Source: VXRD01 sp965232265
GTDB lineage: Bacteria; Latescibacterota; UBA2968
Direction: 5' to 3'
NCBI GenBank assembly: GCA_965232265.1
Contig: CBDDPH010000002.1
Coordinates: 4,588,001 to 4,652,000 of the forward strand
DNA: 64,000 nt
The notes beneath the pieces are model-generated. The model worked only from the letters and a program-made list of their open reading frames with translations, was not told where the DNA came from and searched no databases. A program made the position numbers and the translations under genes. Numbering within the stretch: position 1 is the first letter of the stretch; the number at the start of each line of letters is the position of its first letter. Shown in pieces: positions 16,526-25,951 of this stretch.

Positions 16526-19429
16526 ATGTTATCTCGACTATTTTTTGTCCTTTGTCTCTCGCTCAGCATCCCCATTTCGGCCTTTGCCCAACTCACCATC
16601 AAAGGCGCAGTCACCGACGAGCGAGGCGAGGGCTTGCCCAATGCCAATATCATTGTCATCGGCACAACAACTGGCACGAACACCGATGCCCAGGGCAAGT
16701 TCGCGCTCTATTTGCCAGAACCAGAAGCGGAAACCCCCATCGAAGCGCGTTTTGTCGGTTACAAATCCGCCAGACAAACCATTCGCCAAAACAGCGGCCT
16801 TGCAGAAGTCTCTTTTCAACTCGCCGTAGATGTCTTGCAATTTGACGAAATCGTCGTCACAGGTCTTTCCGCAGCAGCCAGCAAAAAACAACTGGGAAAT
16901 GCCATTTCCACCCTGACCGATCGCCAATTGGAATCGACGGGCGCCACATCCCTCGACAAAGCGTTGACCGGTAAATTAGCCGGTGCGCTCATCCAGCAAA
17001 ACTCGGGCAATCCCGGCGGCGGCGCAACCATCCGTCTGCGCGGAACCGGTACCGTCCTGGGCGATGCCGATCCCCTCTACGTGGTAGATGGCGTCATTGT
17101 GAACAACGACTCGCCAGAACTCATCCGACTCGGCGGCGGATCGCAAAACCGCCTCATCGATCTCAACCCAAACGACGTAGAACGCATTGAAATCGTAAAA
17201 GGCGCAGCAGCAGCAGCCCTTTACGGATCGCGTGCAAACAACGGCGTCGTGCAAATATTTACAAAACGCGGCGCACAGGGCAAACCCCGCATAAACTATA
17301 CCTATGGTCTCACAACGTCAAACATACGCAAAACACTGCCTGTAAATCGGGCAACCGTTGACAACAGGGGAAATAAAAATCCCGACGGCTCCAATGTCCA
17401 GCGCTTTGACCATCAGGACGTCATCTTTAGACGCGCCGCGGGAACGGAGCACTATGCGTCGATATCGGGAGGGTCTGGCAATACCCGTTATTTTGCCTCC
17501 GGGTCCTATCTCGCCGATCAAGGCGTGGTTGAAAACACATTGTTTCGGCGGATCAGTGCCCGAACGCGTATCGACCAGAATTTGTCGAACTGGTTGGCTT
17601 TCTCTGTAGGCGGAAATTTCGTATTTAGCAAAAGCAATGACATCCCCAACGGCGGACTAAATTCAAACTACGGCGCGCTGACGGGTTTTATTTTTGGTCC
17701 CAATACCTATAATCTCACGCCCGACCCCGAAACCGGTACTTATCCGGACGACGGCGTTCTCGCCAACCCCCTCGAAGTCATCGATCGATACGATTTCACA
17801 CAGGAAATCACGCGCTATATTGGAAGCGCCCAGATAGACGCAACCCCGATATCTGGATTGAGCATCGACTATACTCTGGGCATTGATACCTACGACCAGA
17901 CAGCCATCGCATTTATCCCTACCGGCACCTCTGCGCCGGGCCTGGCATACGGCTTTTCTCGAAGAGCCGTATTCGATTTTCTGCAACTCAACAATGACCT
18001 CAACCTCAGATACCAGCGGGACATATTTCCCAATGTGCAATCGACCACGCGAATCGGCGGAACCCTGCAATACGAAAAAGGAGAAAACTTCAGCGCAGAA
18101 GGCAGAAATCTGAGTCCCGTTGCAGAAGTCGTATCGAGCGGTGCAAACGTCGTCGCAGGCGAAACAAGGAGCAAACGGGTTATTTATGGCGGATTTATCC
18201 AGCAAACCTTTGGGATCGCCAACCGCCTTTTTGTCACGGCTGCCGCCCGCATCGACGCCTCCTCGGTCTATGACGCGGATAATCGCTGGCAATTTTATCC
18301 AAAAGCGAGTGCCTCCTATCTCATGGACTTCTGGCAAAATAGCACACTTCAAAACATCTTTCCAGACTTCAAATTGCGAGCCTCCATAGGCACTTCAGGC
18401 GGTCAAACAGCCATTGGACCGTATGACCGCCTGACCAATTACAACACATCCTCTTATAACGGCAACCCCGGCCTGGTGCCCAGCACACAACTCGGCGGAA
18501 CGATCAAACCCGAAAGACAGCGGGAAATTGAAATAGGAACGGATTTTAGTCTCCTGACCAATCGCCTGGGCATAGAACTGACCTATTACGATCAGCGCAT
18601 CCACGACCTGTTGCTATTCCGCACATTATCCCCCTCCACAGGTCATTCGCGTGCCCTGCAAAATGTCGGCACCATGGACAACACCGGGTTGGAACTCCTC
18701 ATACGCGCCATTCCGCTTGCACGCGCCAATCTCCGCTGGGAATCGACCTTCACATATTCGACCAACAAAAACAAAGTCGATGGCATTGAGGGCGGGCGAT
18801 TGATCATCCCAAATTCTTTTTCCCAGGTCTCGGCCATCAACGGCGAACCCCTCGGCGTATTCTTCAGCACGGCTTTTGAACGCGATGCCCAGGGCAATAT
18901 CGCAACCGACGAAAACAATCTCCCGATACAAGCGGCTGATCGCAAAATTATTGGCGATCCCAACCCGGACTTTACCGCTTCCTGGATCAATCAGATCGCC
19001 CTGGGACAAAACTGGTCATTTCGCATGCAATGGGACGCCATCATAGGTGGCGATGTATTCAATTTTACCAGACGCCTGGCCGCATTGAGCGCATTCGGCG
19101 TCTTAACAGACTACGAGCGAGAATTAAACGGCGAACTCCCCGCTGGCTATAATGCGCGCGTCTTCCGAATTTTTGAACAATGGATTGAAGATGGATCCTT
19201 TGTGAAATTGCGCGAACTATCTGCATCTTATCGCTGGCAGCCCCGTTTTTTGGGATTGAGCAGCATTCAATTGCGCCTGATTGCCCGCAATTTGCTTTCC
19301 ATAGACGACTACAGCGGTTACGATCCGGAAACCAACATCGCCGGACAGCGCACCGCAGTGCGCGGATTTGACTTCGTAGAAGTGCCCATCCCGCGCAGTA
19401 TTGCATTCCGTATAAGTTTGAACTACTAA
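16526..19429 (+). CDS. SusC/RagA-type TonB-linked outer-membrane receptor
   Basis: 967-aa outer-membrane importer. The start has ATAAGGAG upstream. A signal peptide (residues 1-20, ending FAFA-like at ISAFA) precedes a carboxypeptidase-regulatory-like domain (LTIKGAVTDERGEGLPNANI, 22-100). The plug domain follows (DEIVVTGLSAAASKKQLGNA; LYVVDGVIVNNDSPELIRL; NDVERIEIVKGAAAAALYGS) with SusC-specific features. The rest is a beta-barrel ending in an aromatic-type C-terminal strand (FRISLNY). It works with the SusD-like lipoprotein that starts 10 bp downstream to import a large ligand using TonB energy. There are no glycosidases next to it, so the ligand may be a peptide or small glycan rather than a polysaccharide. 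Confidence 0.95.
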   Translation: MLSRLFFVLCLSLSIPISAFAQLTIKGAVTDERGEGLPNANIIVIGTTTGTNTDAQGKFALYLPEPEAETPIEARFVGYKSARQTIRQNSGLAEVSFQLAVDVLQFDEIVVTGLSAAASKKQLGNAISTLTDRQLESTGATSLDKALTGKLAGALIQQNSGNPGGGATIRLRGTGTVLGDADPLYVVDGVIVNNDSPELIRLGGGSQNRLIDLNPNDVERIEIVKGAAAAALYGSRANNGVVQIFTKRGAQGKPRINYTYGLTTSNIRKTLPVNRATVDNRGNKNPDGSNVQRFDHQDVIFRRAAGTEHYASISGGSGNTRYFASGSYLADQGVVENTLFRRISARTRIDQNLSNWLAFSVGGNFVFSKSNDIPNGGLNSNYGALTGFIFGPNTYNLTPDPETGTYPDDGVLANPLEVIDRYDFTQEITRYIGSAQIDATPISGLSIDYTLGIDTYDQTAIAFIPTGTSAPGLAYGFSRRAVFDFLQLNNDLNLRYQRDIFPNVQSTTRIGGTLQYEKGENFSAEGRNLSPVAEVVSSGANVVAGETRSKRVIYGGFIQQTFGIANRLFVTAAARIDASSVYDADNRWQFYPKASASYLMDFWQNSTLQNIFPDFKLRASIGTSGGQTAIGPYDRLTNYNTSSYNGNPGLVPSTQLGGTIKPERQREIEIGTDFSLLTNRLGIELTYYDQRIHDLLLFRTLSPSTGHSRALQNVGTMDNTGLELLIRAIPLARANLRWESTFTYSTNKNKVDGIEGGRLIIPNSFSQVSAINGEPLGVFFSTAFERDAQGNIATDENNLPIQAADRKIIGDPNPDFTASWINQIALGQNWSFRMQWDAIIGGDVFNFTRRLAALSAFGVLTDYERELNGELPAGYNARVFRIFEQWIEDGSFVKLRELSASYRWQPRFLGLSSIQLRLIARNLLSIDDYSGYDPETNIAGQRTAVRGFDFVEVPIPRSIAFRISLNY

Positions 19430-19439
19430 GGGAAAGAAT

Positions 19440-20744
19440 ATGAAATCGAGTCACCTGTATATTCTCCCGGCATTGCTGCTCTTTGTCACACAAGGTTGTG
19501 ATTTAAACATAACAAATCCAAACCAGGCAGTGGAAGAGCGCGTTTTAACCACCAGTGACGGCATTATCGCACTCGCCATTGGCATGCAACGAGATTACGC
19601 GAGTCAGAATGTCGATTCATACATTCGTCATCCGGCTATTACAAGCCGCGAATTTGCGGCAAACACGACCTTTGCCAACCTCATACAATTAGAGGATGGC
19701 CTCAACGCTTTGTCTGGCGCGAACAGCGGTGTCAGCGCGATCTGGTTCGAATCATATCGCGTCATCGGAATAGCCAACGACCTGATCGACAACGCGCCCA
19801 ATGTACAACTATCAGAAGGTACGCGCAGCGGCATCATTGCGCTCTCTCAACTTTACAAAGCGATGTGTCTGGGATTCGTCGCACAGGCTTTTGAACAGGC
19901 ACCAACAGATGTACAGGCCGATGGACAAGCCACTTTTCAGCCGCGGTCTGAGGTATTTGCCGAAGCGATTCGGTTGCTGGACAACGCGCTCCAAACCATC
20001 TCGGCTACGCCACCATCTGCTCAATTCAACGGAGATATCCTGGGACAGGGATTCGATCTCTTAAATACGATTCACGCTTATCGGGCGCGCTATAATTTGT
20101 TCGCGGGCAATTATCCAGCCGCACTTGAAGCCGCCAATACCGTCGATCCTTCAGCAACTTCTGTCTATACTTATGACGGTGACAATCAGAACCCCATTTA
20201 CAACCAGGTTTTTGTTGCGGATGATTATGCGCCAAGAGATAATTTCGGAACGCGGGTCACAGACAGCAACGATGCGAGACTTGCATTTTATCTCATGCCA
20301 GATGACCGCCTGAGCAATCCCAACGCTTTGCCGATTGAAACGCTATCCGGCTTTTGGAACACGGCCACCTCGTCCATCCCGGCATATTTGCCCGGCGAAA
20401 TGGCCCTGATACGGGCAGAGGCAAACGCAATGATGGGAAATATCACAGGAGCGATCGCCGAAATAGACGCCATCCGCACAAAAACACCCGATCACGATCC
20501 CTTTGGCATTGGGGCATCGCTACCGCCCTACAGCGGTCCACAAACCGTCGAAGCCGTGACAGAAGAGATCTTCCGACAGCGCAGAGCGGAATTATTCCTG
20601 AACGGTACGGGATGGGAAGACAGCCGTCGCCTCGGTCAACCCGGTCCCTCATCCGACCCCTTTGAGCGAAATCGAAATTTCTATCCATACACCGACCAAG
20701 AGCGATTAAACAACCCCAATACGCCTTCCGATCCCGCGAATTAG
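19440..20744 (+). CDS. SusD/RagB-like surface lipoprotein
   Basis: 434-aa lipoprotein with signal peptide and lipobox VTQGC (Cys20). It has a TPR-rich helical body typical of SusD proteins, including LSQLYKAMCLGFVAQAFEQ, ARYNLFAGNYPAALEAANTV and the C-terminal RRAELFLNGTGWEDSRRLGQP. It is shorter than many SusD proteins (about 500 aa) but complete at both ends. The start is 10 bp after the SusC stop with GGGAAAG upstream, so they form one transcript. It caps the SusC barrel at the cell surface and captures the ligand. Together they are the only SusCD pair in the window. A hairpin follows the stop. Confidence 0.9.
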   Translation: MKSSHLYILPALLLFVTQGCDLNITNPNQAVEERVLTTSDGIIALAIGMQRDYASQNVDSYIRHPAITSREFAANTTFANLIQLEDGLNALSGANSGVSAIWFESYRVIGIANDLIDNAPNVQLSEGTRSGIIALSQLYKAMCLGFVAQAFEQAPTDVQADGQATFQPRSEVFAEAIRLLDNALQTISATPPSAQFNGDILGQGFDLLNTIHAYRARYNLFAGNYPAALEAANTVDPSATSVYTYDGDNQNPIYNQVFVADDYAPRDNFGTRVTDSNDARLAFYLMPDDRLSNPNALPIETLSGFWNTATSSIPAYLPGEMALIRAEANAMMGNITGAIAEIDAIRTKTPDHDPFGIGASLPPYSGPQTVEAVTEEIFRQRRAELFLNGTGWEDSRRLGQPGPSSDPFERNRNFYPYTDQERLNNPNTPSDPAN

Positions 20745-20798
20745 CTCCCCAACAAAAACAGAGAGCCGCGCAAAATAGCACAGCCCTCTGTTTGGGAG
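20745..20798. terminator. Hairpin downstream of SusD, possible terminator
   Basis: AAACAGAG at 20756-20763 pairs with CTCTGTTT at 20786-20793. Outer arms CTCCC (20745-20749) and GGGAG (20794-20798) can extend it. There is no T-tract, so the terminator role is uncertain. It lies between convergent genes (SusD and the RND pump). Confidence 0.35.
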
Positions 20799-20820
20799 AG
20801 AAGTGGTTCTATGACCCGTT

Positions 20821-23800
20821 TTAATCCGCCGCCTGCACCGGGTCAGCCCCCCATCGCTCAGACCTCTGGAAACTCCCCGTGGCAATCCGCTTCAATAACC
20901 CGCGCAAATCATCCAACAAAACGTAAAACAGGGGAACCACAAACAGCGTCAACGCCGTTGACACAATCAGCCCACCCATCATCGTAATCCCCAGCGGCGC
21001 GTAGGGCATCCCCATCATCGTACTGCTGCCAATCGCCATGGGAAACAACCCGAACACCGTCGTGCAGGTCGTCATCAAAATGGGGCGAAAGCGATTGTGA
21101 CCCGCCGCCATAATCGCCGCCGCGCGATCCATACCCGTCTGGCGCAACCGATTGATCATATCGACCAGCACAATCGCGTTGTTGACCACCACCCCAATCA
21201 GCACGATAGCCCCTACATTTGACATAAAATCCATTGTCGTACCCGTCAACCACAACCCCCAATACACCCCCAAAAACGAAAATGGAATGGAAAAAATCAC
21301 GGCAAAAGGCAAAACAACCGACTCAAACAACACGCCCATCAGCAAAAACACAAACACGACCGCCATAATCACGGCAAATGTCATCGCCTGACTTTCCCGG
21401 CTGTATTGCGAATGCCGCTCGCCCTTGTTCCACTCATACCCCCTCGGCAGCGTGAACCCCTCCATCACCCGATCCACCTCCTGATACAACCCTTCCACAT
21501 CCTCCTTGGTTGTATAAACGCGCACGCGCAACCTGTTGCGACCATTATGCCTGAAAATATGGCCTGGACCTTTGGTCATTTCAAAAGTTGCAAAACTCGA
21601 CAAAGGCAGCTTTTCACCCGAATCTGTCACAAACATAAAATTCTTCAACTGTACCAGCGACTGCCGGTCAGATTCATCCAGAATCAGTTGTACATTTACC
21701 TCGTGATCATCCGTCTGAAACCGCGGCAACGTCGCACCGCGCAGTTGATAGGCCAGCGTGCGGCTGATCCGCTCTGCCGGAATACCGTGCTTTTTGGCCT
21801 GTGCGCGGTTCACGCGAATGCGAATCTCGTCTTTGCCAAACTCCAGGTCGCTTTGCAAACTCGTCACCGATGGAATCTGCTGCAACCGCCGCTCCACTTC
21901 CCCCAGCATATCTTCCAATTTTTCAAAATCAGGACCGTACAAATACACGCCCAGATATGGATCTCGCCCGCCCGAATTGCGAGATTCCACCGACACCCGA
22001 AACCCCACATAGCGCGGCACCTCCTTATTCAGTTCATCAATGATCTCTTGCCGCGTCATCCACCGCTCAATGGGAAAACCAGTCAAATTGCCTATCCAGC
22101 GATACACCGCATACCACCACTCCTGATGGGGGTCCTCCTCGAGATTCATTCGCAAATTGATATACCCGCGCCGAAAATACGTCATCACATTTTTGATCTT
22201 GTACCTATCCCGCCGCTCATTCACATACCCTTCCAGATCGCTCGCAATTTTATCCATCTCTTCCAGGGAAAAATTTTTGGGACCGTACATGCGAATGGTC
22301 ACGCGATTCGAAGAAAAACGCATCTGATCGGTCTTCTTCACATTCTGATATGGAAAATAAATCGTAGCAAACAAAACCAGCACCACGAGAAACGCATCTC
22401 GCCGATGGTGAATAACCCAGTTCAACCCACGCCGATAAATACGGCGGACAAAAGCGATGGATTTCGGATCTGACCGCACAACCGCATCGCCAAACCGCTG
22501 CGCAGCCAGGGGAATAAACAACAGCGCCACAAACAGAGACGCCACCAGCGCAAACACCACGGGCATCCCAATTTTCGACAGCAAAAACTTCATATCAAAA
22601 CTGTCATTCATCAGCATCATCGGCAAAAACACCACCACAGTGGTCAGCGTCGCCATCGTAATCGCCAGCCCCACCTCACTCGCCCCGTGAATAGATGCAC
22701 CGCGGGGCTCTTCCCCCTCTGCCCGCAAGCGATAAATATTCTCCACAATCACAATCGCATTATCCACCACCATGCCCACCCCCACCATCAACCCCATCAT
22801 CGTCAACAAATTGAGCGACCAACCCATAAAATAAAGCACGGTAATCGTCATCATCACACACAGCGGAATAGACAGCGTAATCAGCGCCGTCATACGCAAA
22901 GCGCGCAAAAAAAACAACAACACCAGCGCCGCAAACAACCCGCCCCAAAGACCCGTGACCTTCAAATTATCCATCGAATCTTCTATCAGCTTGCCCTCGC
23001 TGTAAAACAGGCGAAACACCGCAGGCGTATTGGCCTCAATCTCCTCCATTTTGACCACAATGCGCTTGCACAAATCGACGATATTCTCCCCCGACTCCTT
23101 ATACACATCCAGACCCAGATTGCGCTGCCCATCCACGCGCCAAACCCGGTCTCGAGGCGGCGCCGCATACACCACATCTGCCACATCCTTGAGGCGCACC
23201 TGCACATTGCTATAACGACCCTGAACAACAATATCCTCAATCTCCTTCAGGCTTTGATAATGCGCCAGGGAGCGCACGTAAAACCGCTTACCGCCCTCCT
23301 GCACATGACCGCTAGACAGAGAAAAATTGTCTTGCTGCAACGACGCCACAAGCTCGTGGGTTTCAATCCCATGCGTCCGCAACCGCTCTTGATCCACCAG
23401 AATCAAAACCTCCTTATTCTCAAACCCCCACACACTGGTCTTTGCCACACCATCAACCCGCTCAATCGGATCGAGAACATGGGTTTGAACCCATTGCTCC
23501 TTATCGACAATATCCTCTGGAATAGACAGACCCGTCCAGATCACCTCGGAATCGGTTTCCTGATTCCACGAATACACCTTGATCTGATCGCGCACTTCCT
23601 CGGGCAAATCGAGCCTGGCGTGCTCGAGTCGATCTGCCACCCGAACATACGCCTCGCGCATATCCGTGCCCCGGTGAAATTTCAACTCAACCCCTGCCCA
23701 CGGATCCCCGGCAAATGCGTAAATATCGCTGAGTTCTCTCACCGTACGCATATGTCGTTCCATCGGCAACGCAATGGTGTTAAACCGCTCTTGAACCGAC

Positions 23801-23991
23801 GCATTTTCTGTGGCTACATCCACCCAAAACCGATTCCAGTCATTGCCCGACGCCCATGCCTGAATGGGAATACGCCAATACGCCACCAGCCCAATCACCA
23901 TCAACCCCACCAAACACATCGTCACCGTCACCGGCCGCGTCACTGAAATCCTGGGCAAAAGCGATGTTCTCTGCTCATTCTTCTCAGCCAT
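20821..23991 (-). CDS. RND-family efflux pump inner-membrane subunit
   Basis: 1056-aa AcrB-superfamily transporter. The start has CGGAGAG upstream. TM1 (VTMCLVGLMVIGLVAYW) is followed by a large periplasmic loop, TM2-6, a second periplasmic loop and TM7-12. TM4 carries GVGMVVDNAIVIVENIY and TM10 carries GVVVNNAIVLVDMINR; the first keeps one proton-relay-type Asp. The sequence most resembles HAE1/multidrug or general acriflavin-type pumps rather than CusA. There is no membrane-fusion protein or TolC gene in the window, so partners must lie elsewhere. The monocistronic arrangement between a SusCD operon and an intergenic palindrome cluster suggests constitutive or separately controlled expression. 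Substrates unknown. Confidence 0.9.
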   Translation of the reverse strand: MAEKNEQRTSLLPRISVTRPVTVTMCLVGLMVIGLVAYWRIPIQAWASGNDWNRFWVDVATENASVQERFNTIALPMERHMRTVRELSDIYAFAGDPWAGVELKFHRGTDMREAYVRVADRLEHARLDLPEEVRDQIKVYSWNQETDSEVIWTGLSIPEDIVDKEQWVQTHVLDPIERVDGVAKTSVWGFENKEVLILVDQERLRTHGIETHELVASLQQDNFSLSSGHVQEGGKRFYVRSLAHYQSLKEIEDIVVQGRYSNVQVRLKDVADVVYAAPPRDRVWRVDGQRNLGLDVYKESGENIVDLCKRIVVKMEEIEANTPAVFRLFYSEGKLIEDSMDNLKVTGLWGGLFAALVLLFFLRALRMTALITLSIPLCVMMTITVLYFMGWSLNLLTMMGLMVGVGMVVDNAIVIVENIYRLRAEGEEPRGASIHGASEVGLAITMATLTTVVVFLPMMLMNDSFDMKFLLSKIGMPVVFALVASLFVALLFIPLAAQRFGDAVVRSDPKSIAFVRRIYRRGLNWVIHHRRDAFLVVLVLFATIYFPYQNVKKTDQMRFSSNRVTIRMYGPKNFSLEEMDKIASDLEGYVNERRDRYKIKNVMTYFRRGYINLRMNLEEDPHQEWWYAVYRWIGNLTGFPIERWMTRQEIIDELNKEVPRYVGFRVSVESRNSGGRDPYLGVYLYGPDFEKLEDMLGEVERRLQQIPSVTSLQSDLEFGKDEIRIRVNRAQAKKHGIPAERISRTLAYQLRGATLPRFQTDDHEVNVQLILDESDRQSLVQLKNFMFVTDSGEKLPLSSFATFEMTKGPGHIFRHNGRNRLRVRVYTTKEDVEGLYQEVDRVMEGFTLPRGYEWNKGERHSQYSRESQAMTFAVIMAVVFVFLLMGVLFESVVLPFAVIFSIPFSFLGVYWGLWLTGTTMDFMSNVGAIVLIGVVVNNAIVLVDMINRLRQTGMDRAAAIMAAGHNRFRPILMTTCTTVFGLFPMAIGSSTMMGMPYAPLGITMMGGLIVSTALTLFVVPLFYVLLDDLRGLLKRIATGSFQRSERWGADPVQAAD

Positions 23992-24039
23992 CTATACTCT
24001 CCGAATGGTTCCCCATTTCTTGTATCTTAAAACGCATTA

Positions 24040-24085
24040 GGCGAAAAATTTTTCGCCCCTTCACATTGCCGTTTGAAACGGCAAT
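24040..24085. repeat. Two intergenic perfect palindromes
   Basis: GGCGAAAAATTTTTCGCC at 24040-24057 is a perfect 18-bp palindrome. ATTGCCGTTT/AAACGGCAAT at 24065-24085 has 10-bp arms and a 1-base centre. Both sit in the 326-bp gap upstream of the RND gene; a half-copy of the first (TTTCGCCCCTACA) recurs at 24294-24306. They look like REP-type elements. The remaining gap holds one terminator and no convincing gene. Confidence 0.5.
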
Positions 24086-24137
24086 CTACATCTCATCTAT
24101 ATAGACACACCCCAGAACCATCCGGTTTTCTTTTGCA

Positions 24138-24163
24138 CAAAAAAAAATCCGCATATGCGGATT
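24138..24163 (-). terminator. Intrinsic terminator of the SDR operon
   Basis: A perfect palindrome AATCCGCATATGCGGATT at 24146-24163 is followed, on the minus strand, by nine T residues. It ends the leftward operon whose last gene is the SDR at 24318. Confidence 0.7.
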
Positions 24164-24317
24164 GTAGAATTCATCAATAATTTTTAATGTCCTGTACCTC
24201 AGCGCGGGATTGGCGATATCAATGTCGAGAAATACGAGTCCCATCGCTTATCGAACTGGTCAAATTGTCCCTTGAGTTCTGCTTGTTCCTTTTCTTTCGC
24301 CCCTACATCTCATTCCC

Positions 24318-25106
24318 CTACGGCATTCCTCTGCGCCCGCCGCCATCCATATAAACCGAACTGCCAAACACATAAGAACACGCCTCAGACGCCAAAAAAG
24401 CAACGACATTGGCGATCTCTTCAGGCTCGGCCATGCGTCCGGCGGGCACCTCCGCGCTCAGGTCTTTGAGCACCGCCTCGACATCTCGCCCCTCGCGGTC
24501 TGCCCGCGCCTTCTGCTGCGAGCGTGCCCGAGGCGTATTCGTCAACCCCGGGCAAACCGCATTCACCAGAATACCATCGCCAGACACCGCATCGGACAGC
24601 GCGCGCGTCATATTCAAAATGACCGCATTCGCCGCCCCCGTCGGAATATTGCCCCGCGTGGGACTCGTACCTGCGCCACCCGCGACATTGACAATGCGCC
24701 CCCATCCATTTTCCCGCATCAGCGGAATCACCAACTGCGCCATCCGCAAATAGCTATAACTCTTCAAAGCCAACGCCTCGCTAATCTGCGCCACATCCAA
24801 ATCCAAAATATCGGCATTGCGCGCAGCCCCCACATTATTGACCAGCACATCCACGCCCCCAAACGCGCCTATAGCCTCATTGACCACCACCTCACAATTT
24901 TCTCCCCGCATCAAATCGACCGCAACCGCATGCCCTTCCCCACCTACTGCATTGATCTCGGCAACCACAGCATCCAACGTCTCCCGCGTACGCGCCGCAA
25001 TACACACCCGCGCCCCTTCCCGCGCCAATGCCAGCGCGCAGCAACGCCCAATCCCCTGACTGCCACCCGTAACAACCGCCCTTTTTCCCTTCAATCCCAA
25101 ATCCAT
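24318..25106 (-). CDS. FabG-like short-chain dehydrogenase with degenerate active site
   Basis: 262-aa classical SDR fold. The cofactor motif VVTGGSQGIG (11-20), structural NN at 90-91 and C-terminal YVFGSSVYMDGG are intact. The catalytic residues are not. After NVAGG (where Ser is expected) the Y-x-x-x-K motif reads T-G-A-A-N at 156-160, so Tyr and Lys are replaced by Thr156 and Asn160. It may bind NAD(P) without normal ketone chemistry, or use an altered mechanism. It is the last gene of a leftward run with two PhyH genes, a dehydrogenase, a cupin, a sulfatase and a further PhyH, 12 bp after the PhyH gene. A role in the same catabolic route is inferred; the substrate is unknown. Confidence 0.8.
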   Translation of the reverse strand: MDLGLKGKRAVVTGGSQGIGRCCALALAREGARVCIAARTRETLDAVVAEINAVGGEGHAVAVDLMRGENCEVVVNEAIGAFGGVDVLVNNVGAARNADILDLDVAQISEALALKSYSYLRMAQLVIPLMRENGWGRIVNVAGGAGTSPTRGNIPTGAANAVILNMTRALSDAVSGDGILVNAVCPGLTNTPRARSQQKARADREGRDVEAVLKDLSAEVPAGRMAEPEEIANVVAFLASEACSYVFGSSVYMDGGGRRGMP

Positions 25107-25118
25107 CTCACACCCCGT

Positions 25119-25895
25119 TTATTCAATTTCCCCTCGGATCCCATCCCACTCCCGCCAAATATCCATAAACACATCCTTGCCATTCTTCGCGATATCGACA
25201 TGCCGCGCCCTGAAAATCACGGCATATCGGATATCTGGACACGCATTGATCGCCGCCGTATGAATAATCTGATGATGCGCCAGAATGAGATCGCCAGGCG
25301 CGCCGGTCAACTGCACCGGACCTTCGGGCACCGTCACATCGGGCATATAATTCAACAAAATCTCATGCCCGCTTTCCCGAAACACATCCTCCATCACATG
25401 GTGTGACTTTGGCCAAACCGTAAAATTGCCGCAATACGGCGCGGGCACATCATCCAGATATACCACAGCAAAAGCCGTAAAATCCCGACTATATCCACTC
25501 TCTTCAGCCGTCCCCCTCAAAAAATCGCGCGCCTTTGCAATCCCATCCAGATGCCCACCCGTTCGCAATGGCGGCCCCGCAGTCGCCAGTTGGGGATCCC
25601 GTTGCGGCGTCCCAACCGGCACGGGAAAATTCAGCTTCACAGCACCGTGGCCCTGGCGTTGCAAATTCCCCTTGCCCAATGCCGATTCGAGCAATGAAAA
25701 CACCGGCGTCTCGTTAAACATATCCGTAATCACCGGCACCGCGCGAATATCCCCAAAAGAACGCCTGTCGCCCTTCCCAATCTCCGCATTAATCGCCTGT
25801 CGCGCCGCCGCCACCATCACGCCTGGCACAGCCCCTTCAATTTTCAAAAACCCTTCGCTGTAAAACTCCAACTTCTGCGATTTTGTCAATTCCAT
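25119..25895 (-). CDS. PhyH-family dioxygenase A
   Basis: 258-aa Fe(II)/2-oxoglutarate-type oxygenase. Start ATG 25895 with GAGGAG upstream; a GTG directly before it is the alternative. Iron ligands: H115-x-D117 in TGGHLDGI, with distal His212 in IIHTAAI and likely 2-OG-binding Arg in PDIRYAV. The sequence between the ligands (FAVVYLDDVPAPYCGNFTVWPKSHH) is typical of environmental PhyH proteins that recognise small hydrophilic substrates. It lies between the SDR (12 bp downstream) and PhyH B (56 bp upstream), same strand. No signal peptide. Substrate unknown. Confidence 0.85.
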   Translation of the reverse strand: MELTKSQKLEFYSEGFLKIEGAVPGVMVAAARQAINAEIGKGDRRSFGDIRAVPVITDMFNETPVFSLLESALGKGNLQRQGHGAVKLNFPVPVGTPQRDPQLATAGPPLRTGGHLDGIAKARDFLRGTAEESGYSRDFTAFAVVYLDDVPAPYCGNFTVWPKSHHVMEDVFRESGHEILLNYMPDVTVPEGPVQLTGAPGDLILAHHQIIHTAAINACPDIRYAVIFRARHVDIAKNGKDVFMDIWREWDGIRGEIE

Positions 25896-25951
25896 CACAC
25901 GCTCCTCATGGTGACCACAGCCCCAGTCTATGGGATTTCTCCATCAAACCT

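Noticed and set aside
22687..23946. Long open frame opposite the RND pump
   Set aside because: The antisense translation is a His/Gln/Arg-rich low-complexity sequence mirroring the RND gene.
24199..24306. Short remnant reading frame between the SDR and the RND gene
   Set aside because: The minus strand can be read as a charged peptide (KEKEQAELKGQFDQFDKRWD...) to a stop at 24199, but it has no start codon, no ribosome site and lies between palindromes. Not supported as a gene.
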